A program made the translations under genes and the position numbers. A stretch of DNA of 46,783 bases from Minisyncoccota bacterium (GTDB lineage Bacteria > Patescibacteriota > Minisyncoccia > Phycocordibacterales > Phycocordibacteraceae): contig JAQVIY010000001.1 in the NCBI GenBank assembly GCA_028695415.1, forward strand, positions 1 through 46,783. The letters are read 5' to 3'. The notes beneath the pieces are model-generated. The model made no database searches. It was not told the origin of the DNA and saw nothing but the letters and a program-made list of their open reading frames with translations. This document shows positions 16,181 to 23,231 of this stretch, piece by piece (positions within the stretch are counted from its first letter, which is position 1; every line of letters starts with the position of its first letter).

Positions 16181-17338
16181 TTAGGGCAGGAACTGCTGAA
16201 AGAATTTTGTGAATGACGCACTAAGGCTCTTCTTTGGCACACTGGTGTCGCCCGTGAGCCCCCAGAGCGCGAGACCGTACGAGACGGCCCATGTCGCATC
16301 GCGCAACTTCGCGTCAGAGGCGATGCGGAATTCCGCGAGGCGAGCAGGGAGTTTGAGCGAGCCCTTCGCGATGTCGCTGATGCTCCCGATACCCGCACCG
16401 CCGCCCGAGATAATGATGCCAGCGGGTAGCGGGCCGCGACGCCCGAGTGACTTCAGGTGTTTATCGATAAGTGCGAACATCGTATTCAGCCGGCTCGCGA
16501 TAAGGTCATCTATTTTTTTACGCGGATACATCGCTCCCGAGAGGCGCCCGAGCTTCACGCGCTCCGCTTCGTCGAGTGAGATGCGGAACCCGAGCGCGAT
16601 GTCGTCGGTGATGTGTCCCGAACCCATCGGAAATACTTTGACCGATACGGGAATACCCTCGTCGTACACGACTATCGAGACCGTCTCAGAGCCGATGTTT
16701 GCGAGCACGCACCCCTTCATCTTCTGGTCGCCTTCGAGGAGGACGTAGGAGCCGGCAAGCGGGGACGCCATCTGGTCAATAACCTCGATATCGGCATCTT
16801 CGACTGCTTTGGCGAGCGCGTCTTCGTGTTGAGCGAGACAGGTGACGAATAGGTAATCGATTTCGATGCGCACACCCTTCATGCCGAGCGGGTCGCCGAG
16901 CACCTTCGCGCCGTCGATGCGGTATTCAAGCGGAATGCTGTGGAGTACGTGGCGGTTCAAGAAGCCCGGAGCGGCCGCCTCGCGCGCTACCTTAGCCGCC
17001 TTCTCAAGGTCGAGTGCGGTGATCTCTTGATCGGCGCGCGAGATGATAGCCGAGCCGGTCGCGCGCGCTTCGTCGAGCGAGATGCCGCCGACGGCGAGGA
17101 AGGCGGAACGTATCGGCACGCGCGCGGCGTACTCTGCGTCTTTCTTCGCTTTGAGGATGCTCGCGGTGACCTCTTCTTTATTGACGATATAGCCGTGGCG
17201 CAAGCCTTTCGACTCCGCGAGGCCGGTACCGATGATACGCAGCTGCCGTCCGCCGTTCTTGTCGGAGAGCTCTTCGACCACTACCATCTTGACCTGGTAG
17301 GTGCCGATATCAATGCCGGTGGCTATTCGACGCGCCAT
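16181..17338 (-). CDS. ftsA: Cell division protein FtsA
   Basis: 385-residue actin-like ATPase that tethers FtsZ to the membrane. Seen: ATGIDIGTYQVKMVV phosphate-1 motif, the SHS2/1C insertion around AFLAVGGISLDEARA, VLANIGSETVSIVVYDEG phosphate-2, and GIIISGGGAGIGSISDIA adenosine motif. The C-terminus SLSASFTKFFQQFLP is the expected amphipathic membrane-targeting helix. It overlaps the end of ybeY by 29 bp. ftsZ begins 48 bp downstream with its own likely promoter. Standard length. Confidence 0.96.
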   Translation of the reverse strand: MARRIATGIDIGTYQVKMVVVEELSDKNGGRQLRIIGTGLAESKGLRHGYIVNKEEVTASILKAKKDAEYAARVPIRSAFLAVGGISLDEARATGSAIISRADQEITALDLEKAAKVAREAAAPGFLNRHVLHSIPLEYRIDGAKVLGDPLGMKGVRIEIDYLFVTCLAQHEDALAKAVEDADIEVIDQMASPLAGSYVLLEGDQKMKGCVLANIGSETVSIVVYDEGIPVSVKVFPMGSGHITDDIALGFRISLDEAERVKLGRLSGAMYPRKKIDDLIASRLNTMFALIDKHLKSLGRRGPLPAGIIISGGGAGIGSISDIAKGSLKLPARLAEFRIASDAKLRDATWAVSYGLALWGLTGDTSVPKKSLSASFTKFFQQFLP

Positions 17339-17762
17339 ACTTCGCTACGAGTTTTCGTTCGCATGCTTCCATCCTAGCACCATGCGCCCATCCTTTTATA
17401 TGCAGCAACCCGTGGATAAAGAGAAAGAGGACAAACGTGCGCTCGTTTAGAGCGTGAGCGGGAGCCTGTTTCGCGGCTTCAGAGAGGCAGATGATAATCT
17501 CGCCCGACTTCGCCAAGGCTTCGTCGGGCACGGCCGTTCCCCGTCCGTTTCGTTTCGGGAGAGCAGCGTCTGTTCGATACGAGAGGACATTAGGGATGTA
17601 GTCTTTATTACGAAGCTGCTTATTGAGCGCGCGTGCTTTTACGGCGCCGACGAACGCGAGTGAGATGTCCCAATCGGGAAGCACGTCCGTCGCGATGTTA
17701 GAAAATACAGCACGCGACGCCGTGGGGCGTCGCGTGAAGTTTTTTATTGAAATGTCTGCCAT
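17310..17762 (-). CDS. ybeY: Endoribonuclease YbeY
   Basis: 150-residue metal-dependent RNase that acts in 16S rRNA 3'-end maturation and ribosome quality control. The zinc site is visible as HGLLHIKGWAH (H-x3-H-x5-H), close to the family HGxLHLxGYDH; the usual Tyr-Asp is Trp-Ala. LAFVGAVKARALNKQLRNKDYIPNVLSY corresponds to the conserved T-D-VLSF strand, also slightly diverged. The 3' end overlaps ftsA by 29 bp. The region upstream is the palindromic element at 17774-17898, whose left arm could supply a TTGAGA -35. Confidence 0.9.
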   Translation of the reverse strand: MADISIKNFTRRPTASRAVFSNIATDVLPDWDISLAFVGAVKARALNKQLRNKDYIPNVLSYRTDAALPKRNGRGTAVPDEALAKSGEIIICLSEAAKQAPAHALNERTFVLFLFIHGLLHIKGWAHGARMEACERKLVAKYGASNSHRH

Positions 17763-17773
17763 AAATATCTTTT

Positions 17774-17898
17774 AGAGCGTGTTCAAAAATTCTCAAATGC
17801 GAGGCACGGGTAGTTGGTTTTTGTAGACGTATGTGCGATACGGCGGAGAAAATCAACGGGCCCCGTAACGAAGCAGTTGAAGTTTTTGGACATGCCCT
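17774..17898. repeat. Palindromic element between rpsU and ybeY
   Basis: Imperfect inverted arms at 17774-17796 and 17877-17898 surround a module with ends ATGCGAGGCACGG (17797-17809) and CCGTAACGAAGCAGTTG (17863-17879). The same ends, same order, same span (83 versus 84 bp) occur inside trxB. The outer arm reaches the rpsU stop codon. Confidence 0.75.
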
Positions 17899-18163
17899 AG
17901 CGCTTGCGTGTTTTCTTCGCGGCGGGATCAATCTTGCCAAGCTTCACGAGCTCGTTGTAATTTTCGCGGCGGACTTTCGAGACGAGGGCGCGCTTGTGTT
18001 CGACGTTCTTGGAGCGGGTGCGCTCATAGTAGCGGCGGTCGCGCATCTCGCGCACGAGCCCGAGGCTCTGCGCGCGGCGGGTGAAGCGGCGGATAAGCGC
18101 CATCGTACTCTCGTTTTTACCGCGGCGTACCTCGACGCGCGTGCTTGCTGTTATTTCTGTCAT
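17897..18163 (-). CDS. rpsU: 30S ribosomal protein bS21
   Basis: 88 residues, basic. Core VEVRRGKNESTMALIRRFTRRAQSLGLVREMRDRRYYE matches bS21, which joins late to the 30S platform near the anti-Shine-Dalgarno end of 16S rRNA. The C-terminal extension to KKTRKR is longer than in E. coli (71 aa). A TGcTAGGAT box ends 9 bases before the ATG, giving a near-leaderless transcript. Having bS21 matters here because many starts lack a Shine-Dalgarno site. Confidence 0.93.
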   Translation of the reverse strand: MTEITASTRVEVRRGKNESTMALIRRFTRRAQSLGLVREMRDRRYYERTRSKNVEHKRALVSKVRRENYNELVKLGKIDPAAKKTRKR

Positions 18164-18172
18164 AATGCCGAA

Positions 18173-18178
18173 ATCCTA
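18173..18178 (-). promoter_or_regulatory. Extended -10 TAGGAT of rpsU
   Basis: TGcTAGGAT ends 9 bases before ATG 18163; the predicted leader is 2-3 bases. Confidence 0.45.
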
Positions 18179-18208
18179 GCACAAAGAAGGTCTTATTGTC
18201 CAATGACC

Positions 18209-19351
18209 TTAGGCAAACGACTTGAGGCGTTCGGCGAGGCCGGTGAGCGGAAGAATGGTTTCCTCTTGGGTAGCGCGATTACGCAGTATAGCGGAGCCTT
18301 CAAGAGCCTCCTTGCGGCCCATGATAAGGAGGTACGGGCTCTCGCGTCGTTCGGCGAGATTGAGCTGCTCAGTCAGCGACTCGATGCCGATATCTTGGGT
18401 AAGCGGTATATGCGCTTTGCGGAAGTCTTCGGCGAGCTTTATTGAGAGACGTTTCGCCTCGTCGCCGATATGGACGAACGAGTAGCGTAGACGCGCCGGT
18501 TTCGCCTTTATCGTCGCCATACCCTCGCTCGCTATCTGGAGCACCGCTCCGGTGGCGCTGAAGGGAGAGGAAGGGAAGAAGTGCTTGGCGAGATCGTTGT
18601 AGCGCGAGCCCCATGCAACGCGCCGCCCGCCCACGATAACTTCGAAGCAGGTATCGTTCCAAATATTGCCGCGGCTGATGAGATTCTTCGCAAGTTCATA
18701 GGGAGTCTCGGTCATCTCGAGATAGTCGAGAAGGTCTTCGAAGCGCTTGCGGCTTGCGTCGGAGAGGTGTTCGGTCGGCGCAGGGAGATCATCGGCACAT
18801 TCGGTCGCTATCACCAGTTCTGCGGCGGCGAGCGCGTCGCACTTAGCACGCTCCACACACTCTTCGGGGAGGGCGTTCGCGCGCTTTTTGAAATAGTTTG
18901 CAAGTTCGCGCGCGTAGCGGGCGCGCGTCTCTTTATCACCCATAGAGTTGATGCGCACCACCGGCTCTTCGTGATAGAGATCGCGTGTAAGCGCGATAAG
19001 CGCGCGAATGATGACGGCGTCGGCGAGCGCGCGATCAGTGCCGATCGCGTGGAATTGTACCGTCGCTCGCTTCTGTGCCGGCCGGCCGGGAGTGATGTTG
19101 GTGTGCCAGAGGAAGAGCGGTGTGCGCGGAGCAGACGCTCTCTCGGTATTACGGTACTGCCTGAGGAAGCTCGCGATAGTCTCGGCGACGGGGTCGAGTG
19201 CGAGGCCTGTGAGTGATTCAGGTATGCCGGTCGCGCGCTCTGCTCCGCGCTTTTTCGCGGTGAGCGTTATAAGCGGGGTGAATCCGTAATATTGTCCGAC
19301 GGCACGAGCCTTATGGAGAAGTTCTTCTGCCGGAATTATTTCGCGCATCAT
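18209..19351 (-). CDS. Divergent histidyl-tRNA synthetase-like protein
   Basis: 380 residues with a class II synthetase layout resembling HisRS/HisZ: a motif-2-like region ERASAPRTPLFLWHTNITPGRPAQKRATVQFHAIG, an insertion with VRINSMGDKETRARYA, a GGRRVAWGSRYNDLAKHF piece (family GGRYDGL), and a C-terminal anticodon-binding-like domain (YSFVHIGDEAKRLSIKLAEDFRKAHIPL...YLLIMGRKEA). The normal motif 2 Arg-Glu pattern and the histidine-binding GGRYD are changed, so it may not charge tRNA. It may be a HisZ-like regulator or simply a fast-evolving HisRS. It overlaps lepB by 4 bp (ATGA). Confidence 0.7.
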   Translation of the reverse strand: MMREIIPAEELLHKARAVGQYYGFTPLITLTAKKRGAERATGIPESLTGLALDPVAETIASFLRQYRNTERASAPRTPLFLWHTNITPGRPAQKRATVQFHAIGTDRALADAVIIRALIALTRDLYHEEPVVRINSMGDKETRARYARELANYFKKRANALPEECVERAKCDALAAAELVIATECADDLPAPTEHLSDASRKRFEDLLDYLEMTETPYELAKNLISRGNIWNDTCFEVIVGGRRVAWGSRYNDLAKHFFPSSPFSATGAVLQIASEGMATIKAKPARLRYSFVHIGDEAKRLSIKLAEDFRKAHIPLTQDIGIESLTEQLNLAERRESPYLLIMGRKEALEGSAILRNRATQEETILPLTGLAERLKSFA

Positions 19352-19932
19352 GGCGTTATCGGATTCGTGGTCGTAGCGAGATCGGTGTAGTGCGCGACAC
19401 CGGGGAAGAATCCGATCTCCTTAACCGGCAGGAGTCGTAGGTCTACACGGCCGACGATGTCCTTCTTGGGCAGAGGGCCCCAGACGCGGCTGTCAGAGGA
19501 ATTGGGACGATTGTCGCCCATAACAAAGTATTCGTCGGGATTGAGCGAAACATCCTTCGTATAGGTCGCATCCTCGTTTACGATATAGGGCTCGTTGAGT
19601 GCGAGCTTCTCGCCGTTCACTTCTAAGATAGTAACGACGCCACGGTCGATAGACACGGTCTCTCCGGGGAGGCCGATGATGCGCTTGATATAGAAGATGG
19701 AAGGATTGTTGGGGTAGCGGAAGACGATAACGTCGCCGCGTGCAGGCGCCTTGAATCGATAGAGGAGCTCGTCGACGACGAGATAATTGAGATTCTCGAA
19801 GGTCGGGTGCATTGATTCGCCATCAACGACGAACGGCGAGATAATAAAGAGACGGATCGGGATAACCACGACCACAATGAGCAATACGAGTGTGAAAAGA
19901 TCCTTCAGAAGACCCTTCCAAGTATCTTGCAT
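19348..19932 (-). CDS. lepB: Signal peptidase I
   Basis: 194-residue membrane serine protease that removes signal peptides outside the membrane. One N-terminal transmembrane helix (residues ~12-32), box B DGESMHPTF with nucleophile Ser40, box D YIKRIIGLPGE with Lys83 as general base, and box E YFVMGDNRPNSSDSR. Start ATG 19932 is supported by TTGCGT-16-TACAAT ending 6 bases upstream; the frame continues 51 codons further into the palindrome but that part is not homologous. The 3' end overlaps the HisRS-like start by 4 bp. Likely handles the secreted GH18 and pilins of this genome. Confidence 0.94.
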   Translation of the reverse strand: MQDTWKGLLKDLFTLVLLIVVVVIPIRLFIISPFVVDGESMHPTFENLNYLVVDELLYRFKAPARGDVIVFRYPNNPSIFYIKRIIGLPGETVSIDRGVVTILEVNGEKLALNEPYIVNEDATYTKDVSLNPDEYFVMGDNRPNSSDSRVWGPLPKKDIVGRVDLRLLPVKEIGFFPGVAHYTDLATTTNPITP

Positions 19933-19938
19933 GCGAGT

Positions 19939-19966
19939 ATTGTACTCGCTCGCGTAAAGCACGCAA
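19939..19966 (-). promoter_or_regulatory. lepB promoter
   Basis: TTGCGT, 16-base spacer, TACAAT; the -10 ends 6 bases before the ATG. The -35 lies inside the left arm of the 24-bp inverted repeat. Confidence 0.65.
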
Positions 19967-20104
19967 GTTTTTGACACGCGTCGGCGTGTCCTGCGACACG
20001 CCGCGCTGTCTCTCGACTCGCAAATTTCGGCGCAGCCTCCCTTCGGCGCCGAAATTACCGTGCTGCTTCGTCTCCGAGACGTCAAAAACTTGCGTGCTTT
20101 ACGC
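19952..20104. repeat. 24-bp perfect inverted repeat carrying divergent promoters
   Basis: Perfect arms at 19952-19975 and 20081-20104. The 105-bp spacer holds two further perfect hairpins, GGCGTGTC/GACACGCC and an 11-bp AATTTCGGCGC/GCGCCGAAATT. Each arm contains the -35 TTGCGT of the gene on its side (lepB left, pth right), so the promoter sequence was duplicated in inverted orientation. Confidence 0.9.
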
Positions 20105-20116
20105 TCGTGTTATCAT
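20090..20116 (+). promoter_or_regulatory. pth promoter
   Basis: TTGCGT, 15-base spacer, TATCAT; the -10 ends 6 bases before ATG 20123. The -35 lies in the right arm of the inverted repeat. Confidence 0.6.
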
Positions 20117-20122
20117 CGGCGC

Positions 20123-20803
20123 ATGGCACTCGCCCCGTACCAAAGCAAAGATTCGAGAAAGAGTGCATCTCTCGGTGGTCAAAGCCGTTTAAAAACAAGC
20201 TTTGGTACGGGGCTCGTGATAGTTGGTCTCGGCAATCCGGGCAAGGAGTACGAAAAGACGCGGCACAACGCAGGCAGAAGCGCGGTGGAGCTCGTGGCGA
20301 AGCAGAATGGCTTCGATGAGTTTGTTTTCAGCAAGACGAGCAATGCGCTTGTTTCGAAGGGTGCGTTAGAAGGGGAGAAAGCGACGCTCATCTTGCCCGA
20401 GACGATGATGAACGCTTCTGGTAAGGCCGTGAGCGCGTTTGTGAAGACGCCGAAAGCCGCAAAAAGTCTGCTCGTGATTCATGATGACCTTGATTTGCCG
20501 CTCGGTACGATCAAAATGGTCTTCGGTCGCGGAAGCGGAGGGCACAAGGGCGTCGAAAGTATCATGCGCGCGGTGAAGACGAAAGAATTTGCACGCATCC
20601 GTATCGGCATCAGTGCAGCAGGGAAGAAGAATCAAGCGAAGAAGGTCGTCGGCGAGGAGAAGGTTATCAAGATGGTGATTGGTAAATGGAAGCCGGCTGA
20701 AGAGCTCGTGGTGAAGAAGGTCTTGAAGAAAGTCGCCGAAGCCGCGAGCATCTTTGCCTCTGATGGCATCGAAGCGGCCACGATGTTTGCGAATACGCGC
20801 TAA
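20123..20803 (+). CDS. pth: Peptidyl-tRNA hydrolase, with an N-terminal insertion
   Basis: 226-residue esterase that recycles peptidyl-tRNA. The core LVIVGLGNPGKEYEKTRHNAGR (start near residue 32; catalytic His in TRHN), MMNASGKAV, VIHDDLDLPLG and GRGSGGHKGVESI are all present. Normally the core begins within 3-4 residues of Met; here about 28 extra residues separate MAL from VIVGLGNPG. These residues are encoded by a palindrome with 15-bp arms (20132-20146, 20199-20213). CTCG occurs on both sides of the insert, and deleting one copy plus the insert would restore MALVIVGLGNPG. The C-terminus is extended and lysine-rich. Followed 1 bp later by the kinase-like gene. Confidence 0.94.
   Translation: MALAPYQSKDSRKSASLGGQSRLKTSFGTGLVIVGLGNPGKEYEKTRHNAGRSAVELVAKQNGFDEFVFSKTSNALVSKGALEGEKATLILPETMMNASGKAVSAFVKTPKAAKSLLVIHDDLDLPLGTIKMVFGRGSGGHKGVESIMRAVKTKEFARIRIGISAAGKKNQAKKVVGEEKVIKMVIGKWKPAEELVVKKVLKKVAEAASIFASDGIEAATMFANTR
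20132..20213. repeat. Palindromic insertion within the 5' end of pth
   Basis: Arms GCCCCGTACCAAAGC and GCTTTGGTACGGGGC (15 bp, perfect) enclose 52 bp. The length keeps the reading frame. Confidence 0.85.
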
Positions 20804-20804
20804 G

Positions 20805-21440
20805 ATGTCACCTATGAGCGGTACCCAGAAGAAGGGAAGGATTATCGCGATAGTCGGGGCACCTCGTAGTGGCAAATCATTTCTGGCTACCAAACTCGCA
20901 GAGCATTACAAGGCAAGGCTATTCCTTGAGGGTGAGGAAGGGACATTTCCTAAACGAATTGAGGAGGATATCACGCAAAATATTCGTCCTCTAGAACGTG
21001 TTCTCTGGTTCAGGACGATGCTCGTCAATCGGTATCTTGAAGCAATGAGGTTACGCGATGAGGGGTACACCGTCGTTCTCGACGTCTTTTGGATGAGCCC
21101 GCAACTATTTATAGATGCATTGCTTAGCGGTTTCGAGCAAGAGCTCATGCATGATGTGGCCGCCCAAGACCGAAGACTGCTTGGTTGGCCTGATGCAACA
21201 ATCTTTCTTAAAATTTCCGAGACGAGCATGAGAGACTTCATTGCTCACGGGGGGCGCTCTTTTGATCAATCCGAGGCGTTTGTTACCGAACAGGCAATGC
21301 CGGTCAATCGTCTCCACGAAGAGTTCTTCGCTCGCGAATCTGCGAATACTGTCTTAGTCGTTGAACGCGATGGTCTCGATTTTGATAGAGATGATCACCT
21401 CGAAGGACTCACGGCCCAGATTGATGCTCTGTTCGGATAA
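20805..21440 (+). CDS. Deoxynucleoside kinase-like P-loop protein
   Basis: 211 residues (ATG 20805; a second ATG at 20814 is also possible). Walker A GAPRSGKSFLATKLA, then FLEGEEGTFPKRI, a central VVLDVFWMSP resembling the DRS/ERS region of deoxynucleoside kinases, and WPDATIFLKISETSMRDFIAHGGR like the LID-side PDLxIYLxxxxxxxxxRIxxRGR motif. Predicted to phosphorylate a (deoxy)nucleoside for salvage, fitting a host-dependent organism, but the substrate residues are diverged. Starts 1 bp after the pth stop, so it shares that transcript; ends before a shared terminator. Confidence 0.75.
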   Translation: MSPMSGTQKKGRIIAIVGAPRSGKSFLATKLAEHYKARLFLEGEEGTFPKRIEEDITQNIRPLERVLWFRTMLVNRYLEAMRLRDEGYTVVLDVFWMSPQLFIDALLSGFEQELMHDVAAQDRRLLGWPDATIFLKISETSMRDFIAHGGRSFDQSEAFVTEQAMPVNRLHEEFFARESANTVLVVERDGLDFDRDDHLEGLTAQIDALFG

Positions 21441-21471
21441 TCCATGTTCGTGAATACGCGGTAAAACAAAA

Positions 21472-21500
21472 AAACGCCCGCAGAAGCGGGCGTTTTTTTG
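21472..21500. terminator. Bidirectional terminator
   Basis: AAACGCCCGC/GCGGGCGTTT with T-runs on both strands. It lies between the convergent kinase-like gene and rpsA. Confidence 0.9.
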
Positions 21501-21504
21501 TTTG

Positions 21505-22626
21505 TTACTTTTTCTTTCCGGCGTATGTGAGCGTCATACGCTGCTCTTTAGGCTCGAAGAGCGCAATAGTGAAGGGGTAGGTCTTACCAAGCTCCAAGGT
21601 CTCGCGAAGTGCCGTGGGCGATTCAAATTCAGAGACATGCACCAAGCCCGCGACGCCCTCTTCGATAGAGGCAAGCGCGCCGTGCTTGTTGTACTTGATG
21701 ATGACACCCGGCACCTCCATATCCTTCTTATAGCGGGCGGCGGCGGTGTGCCACGGATTCTCCTTGAGCGCTTTTATAGAGAGGGAAATCTTGCCGTCCT
21801 TGATTTCGATCACCTTCACACGCACTTTGTCGCCTACCTTGAAGAGCGTATGAGGATCTTCGACGAGACCCCAGTCGAGCTCGCTGATATGTACGAGCCC
21901 CTCAAGCCCCGGCTCGAGCTTCACGAACACGCCGAAGTCGACGATGCCCGTCACTTCACCTTCGGCAGAATCGCCGACCTGATACTTATCGATAAGCGAC
22001 GCCTTCTCCTCGGCCTCGTTACCCGTGCGCTCTGAGAAGATGAGCTTGCCCTCCTTAGGGTCCGCAGTAATGATTCGCACGGACAAAGGATGGCCGACAA
22101 GGTTCATAAGCTCGCCGAGGATCTTCTCCTTATCGCCCTCGGGCACGCGCGGATAGTGATCTTTAGAGAGCTGGGAAGCGGGGAGGAATCCCTGGATACC
22201 CTGCCAAGTGAGGATAAGGCCACCCTTGTTCGCCTCTTCGACGGTGAGCGAGTACGGTGTCTGAGCAAGGATAGCGGTCTCGGCTTCGCCCCAGATAGCG
22301 GCCTGACGAGCCTCCTTCAGGGAGAGTTCGATATAGCCATCGCGGCCTGCCGGATCGACGACCTTAGCGCTTATCGTGTCGCCCGGGTTCGTCTTACGAA
22401 GCACGTCAGCGGCGTTCAGGTATTCGCGGCCGTAGATGAGGCCGGTGCCAAAGGGCGGCAAGTCTATATAGACGCGGCCGTGACTCATAGCGATGATGGA
22501 ACCCTCGACGAGGTCGCCGGCGGAAGGCGGCGTCGGGATGGCGTCAATAAGTCCGGCCATCGGGTGGCCTTCGGTCAGGTGAATCGTCGGTAGCGGAGCG
22601 GCTTTCGCCTTCTTCTCTTCAGACAT
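21505..22626 (-). CDS. rpsA: 30S ribosomal protein S1 homologue (four S1 domains)
   Basis: 373 residues with four S1 RNA-binding repeats. Repeat starts are visible at DLVEGSIIAMSHGRVYIDL, LTVEEANKGGLILTWQGIQGFLP, DSAEGEVTGIVDFGVFVKLEPGLEGLVHISEL (the most canonical) and MEVPGVIIKYNKHGALASIEEGVAGLVHVSEF. E. coli S1 has six repeats; four is usual outside Proteobacteria. It binds mRNA to the 30S subunit. The leader of about 90 bases between the promoter (22722-22727) and the ATG can form GGGT/ACCC and GATTTT/AAAATC hairpins and lacks a Shine-Dalgarno site, so autoregulation is possible. Confidence 0.92.
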   Translation of the reverse strand: MSEEKKAKAAPLPTIHLTEGHPMAGLIDAIPTPPSAGDLVEGSIIAMSHGRVYIDLPPFGTGLIYGREYLNAADVLRKTNPGDTISAKVVDPAGRDGYIELSLKEARQAAIWGEAETAILAQTPYSLTVEEANKGGLILTWQGIQGFLPASQLSKDHYPRVPEGDKEKILGELMNLVGHPLSVRIITADPKEGKLIFSERTGNEAEEKASLIDKYQVGDSAEGEVTGIVDFGVFVKLEPGLEGLVHISELDWGLVEDPHTLFKVGDKVRVKVIEIKDGKISLSIKALKENPWHTAAARYKKDMEVPGVIIKYNKHGALASIEEGVAGLVHVSEFESPTALRETLELGKTYPFTIALFEPKEQRMTLTYAGKKK

Positions 22627-22721
22627 ATATATAAAAGCGGTGAGGATTTTCCAAAATCAGTACTTGAACCTTTCGGCGCAAGGGTTAGCTGACCCGTACT
22701 TCTCCCGCACGCAACAGGGGG

Positions 22722-22727
22722 ATTGTA
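22722..22727 (-). promoter_or_regulatory. Extended -10 TACAAT of rpsA
   Basis: TGcTACAAT on the minus strand, about 95 bases before ATG 22626. The resulting leader is the longest of the plausible ones in the window. Confidence 0.5.
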
Positions 22728-22740
22728 GCACGTGGTATGG

Positions 22741-22771
22741 AAAAGAAAAAGCTCGCTTTGGGGGCGAGCTT
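22741..22771 (-). terminator. Terminator of the two-small-ORF transcript
   Basis: AAGCTCGC/GCGAGCTT stem at 22749-22771, followed on the minus strand by TTTTTCTTTT. The only genes it can serve are the small minus-strand ORFs at 22790-23074. Confidence 0.8.
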
Positions 22772-22789
22772 GGCGGGCGATAGGGAAGT

Positions 22790-22870
22790 CTAGTTGCTAG
22801 CTAAACTTTTCCCGTACAGCCCGCAGTCAGTTCGATGTTTGGTCATGCGATGGCTCCATGTGCACTCCAT
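22790..22870 (-). CDS. Micro-ORF (26 aa) with strong Shine-Dalgarno
   Basis: ATG at 22870, TAG at 22790-22792. AAAGGAGG lies 5 bases upstream, the best ribosome-binding site in the window. The peptide has two cysteines and is basic, with no known family. It follows the 53-aa ORF on the same strand and precedes a clear terminator. Confidence 0.5.
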   Translation of the reverse strand: MECTWSHRMTKHRTDCGLYGKSLASN

Positions 22871-22912
22871 GGCATCCTCCTTTGGGTCAGCAAAGTTTCT
22901 TCGGGATCTTCT

Positions 22913-23074
22913 TCAGGCCGTCGCGCTCGCGTTGCGCTTCTCGGTGGCCGTAGTGTGGGCATTGCCGGGGCCGGAATTGGACGAAGCCAAAGACGGCGGA
23001 TCGGCGGTCCAGGCGGGGTCGATCGTGGCGGCCGAGATCGGGGCGATGATGTTGGTGCTCAGGCGTTTGCTCAT
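22913..23074 (-). CDS. Small hypothetical protein (53 aa)
   Basis: Begins MSKRLSTNII at 23074 with AAGGAG 7 bases upstream. It is driven by TTGTTA-17-TATAGT at 23147-23175 with a leader of about 65 bases. The product is Ser/Thr/Ala/Asn-rich and looks disordered (PPSLASSNSGPGNAH). No signal peptide. Strong signals on both sides make a real transcript likely; function unknown. Confidence 0.6.
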   Translation of the reverse strand: MSKRLSTNIIAPISAATIDPAWTADPPSLASSNSGPGNAHTTATEKRNASATA

Positions 23075-23146
23075 GGAACTCTCCTTGAGGTTGACGGTTT
23101 TGCAACACAGGCGCACATCGATGAATTGAAGGTGCACCCAGACGAG

Positions 23147-23175
23147 ACTATAACAGATGAGTCGTCTGCTAACAA
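23147..23175 (-). promoter_or_regulatory. Promoter of the two-small-ORF transcript
   Basis: Minus strand TTGTTA, 17-base spacer, TATAGT. Confidence 0.65.
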
Positions 23176-23212
23176 TGATTTCAAAAAGTTCGCTTGGGGA
23201 CAAGTTTTGTGC

Positions 23213-23218
23213 TAAAAT
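23213..23218 (+). promoter_or_regulatory. Extended -10 TAAAAT of the MBL-fold gene
   Basis: TGcTAAAAT ends 13 bases before ATG 23232. Confidence 0.5.
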
Positions 23219-23231
23219 GAAAGTATCTTTT

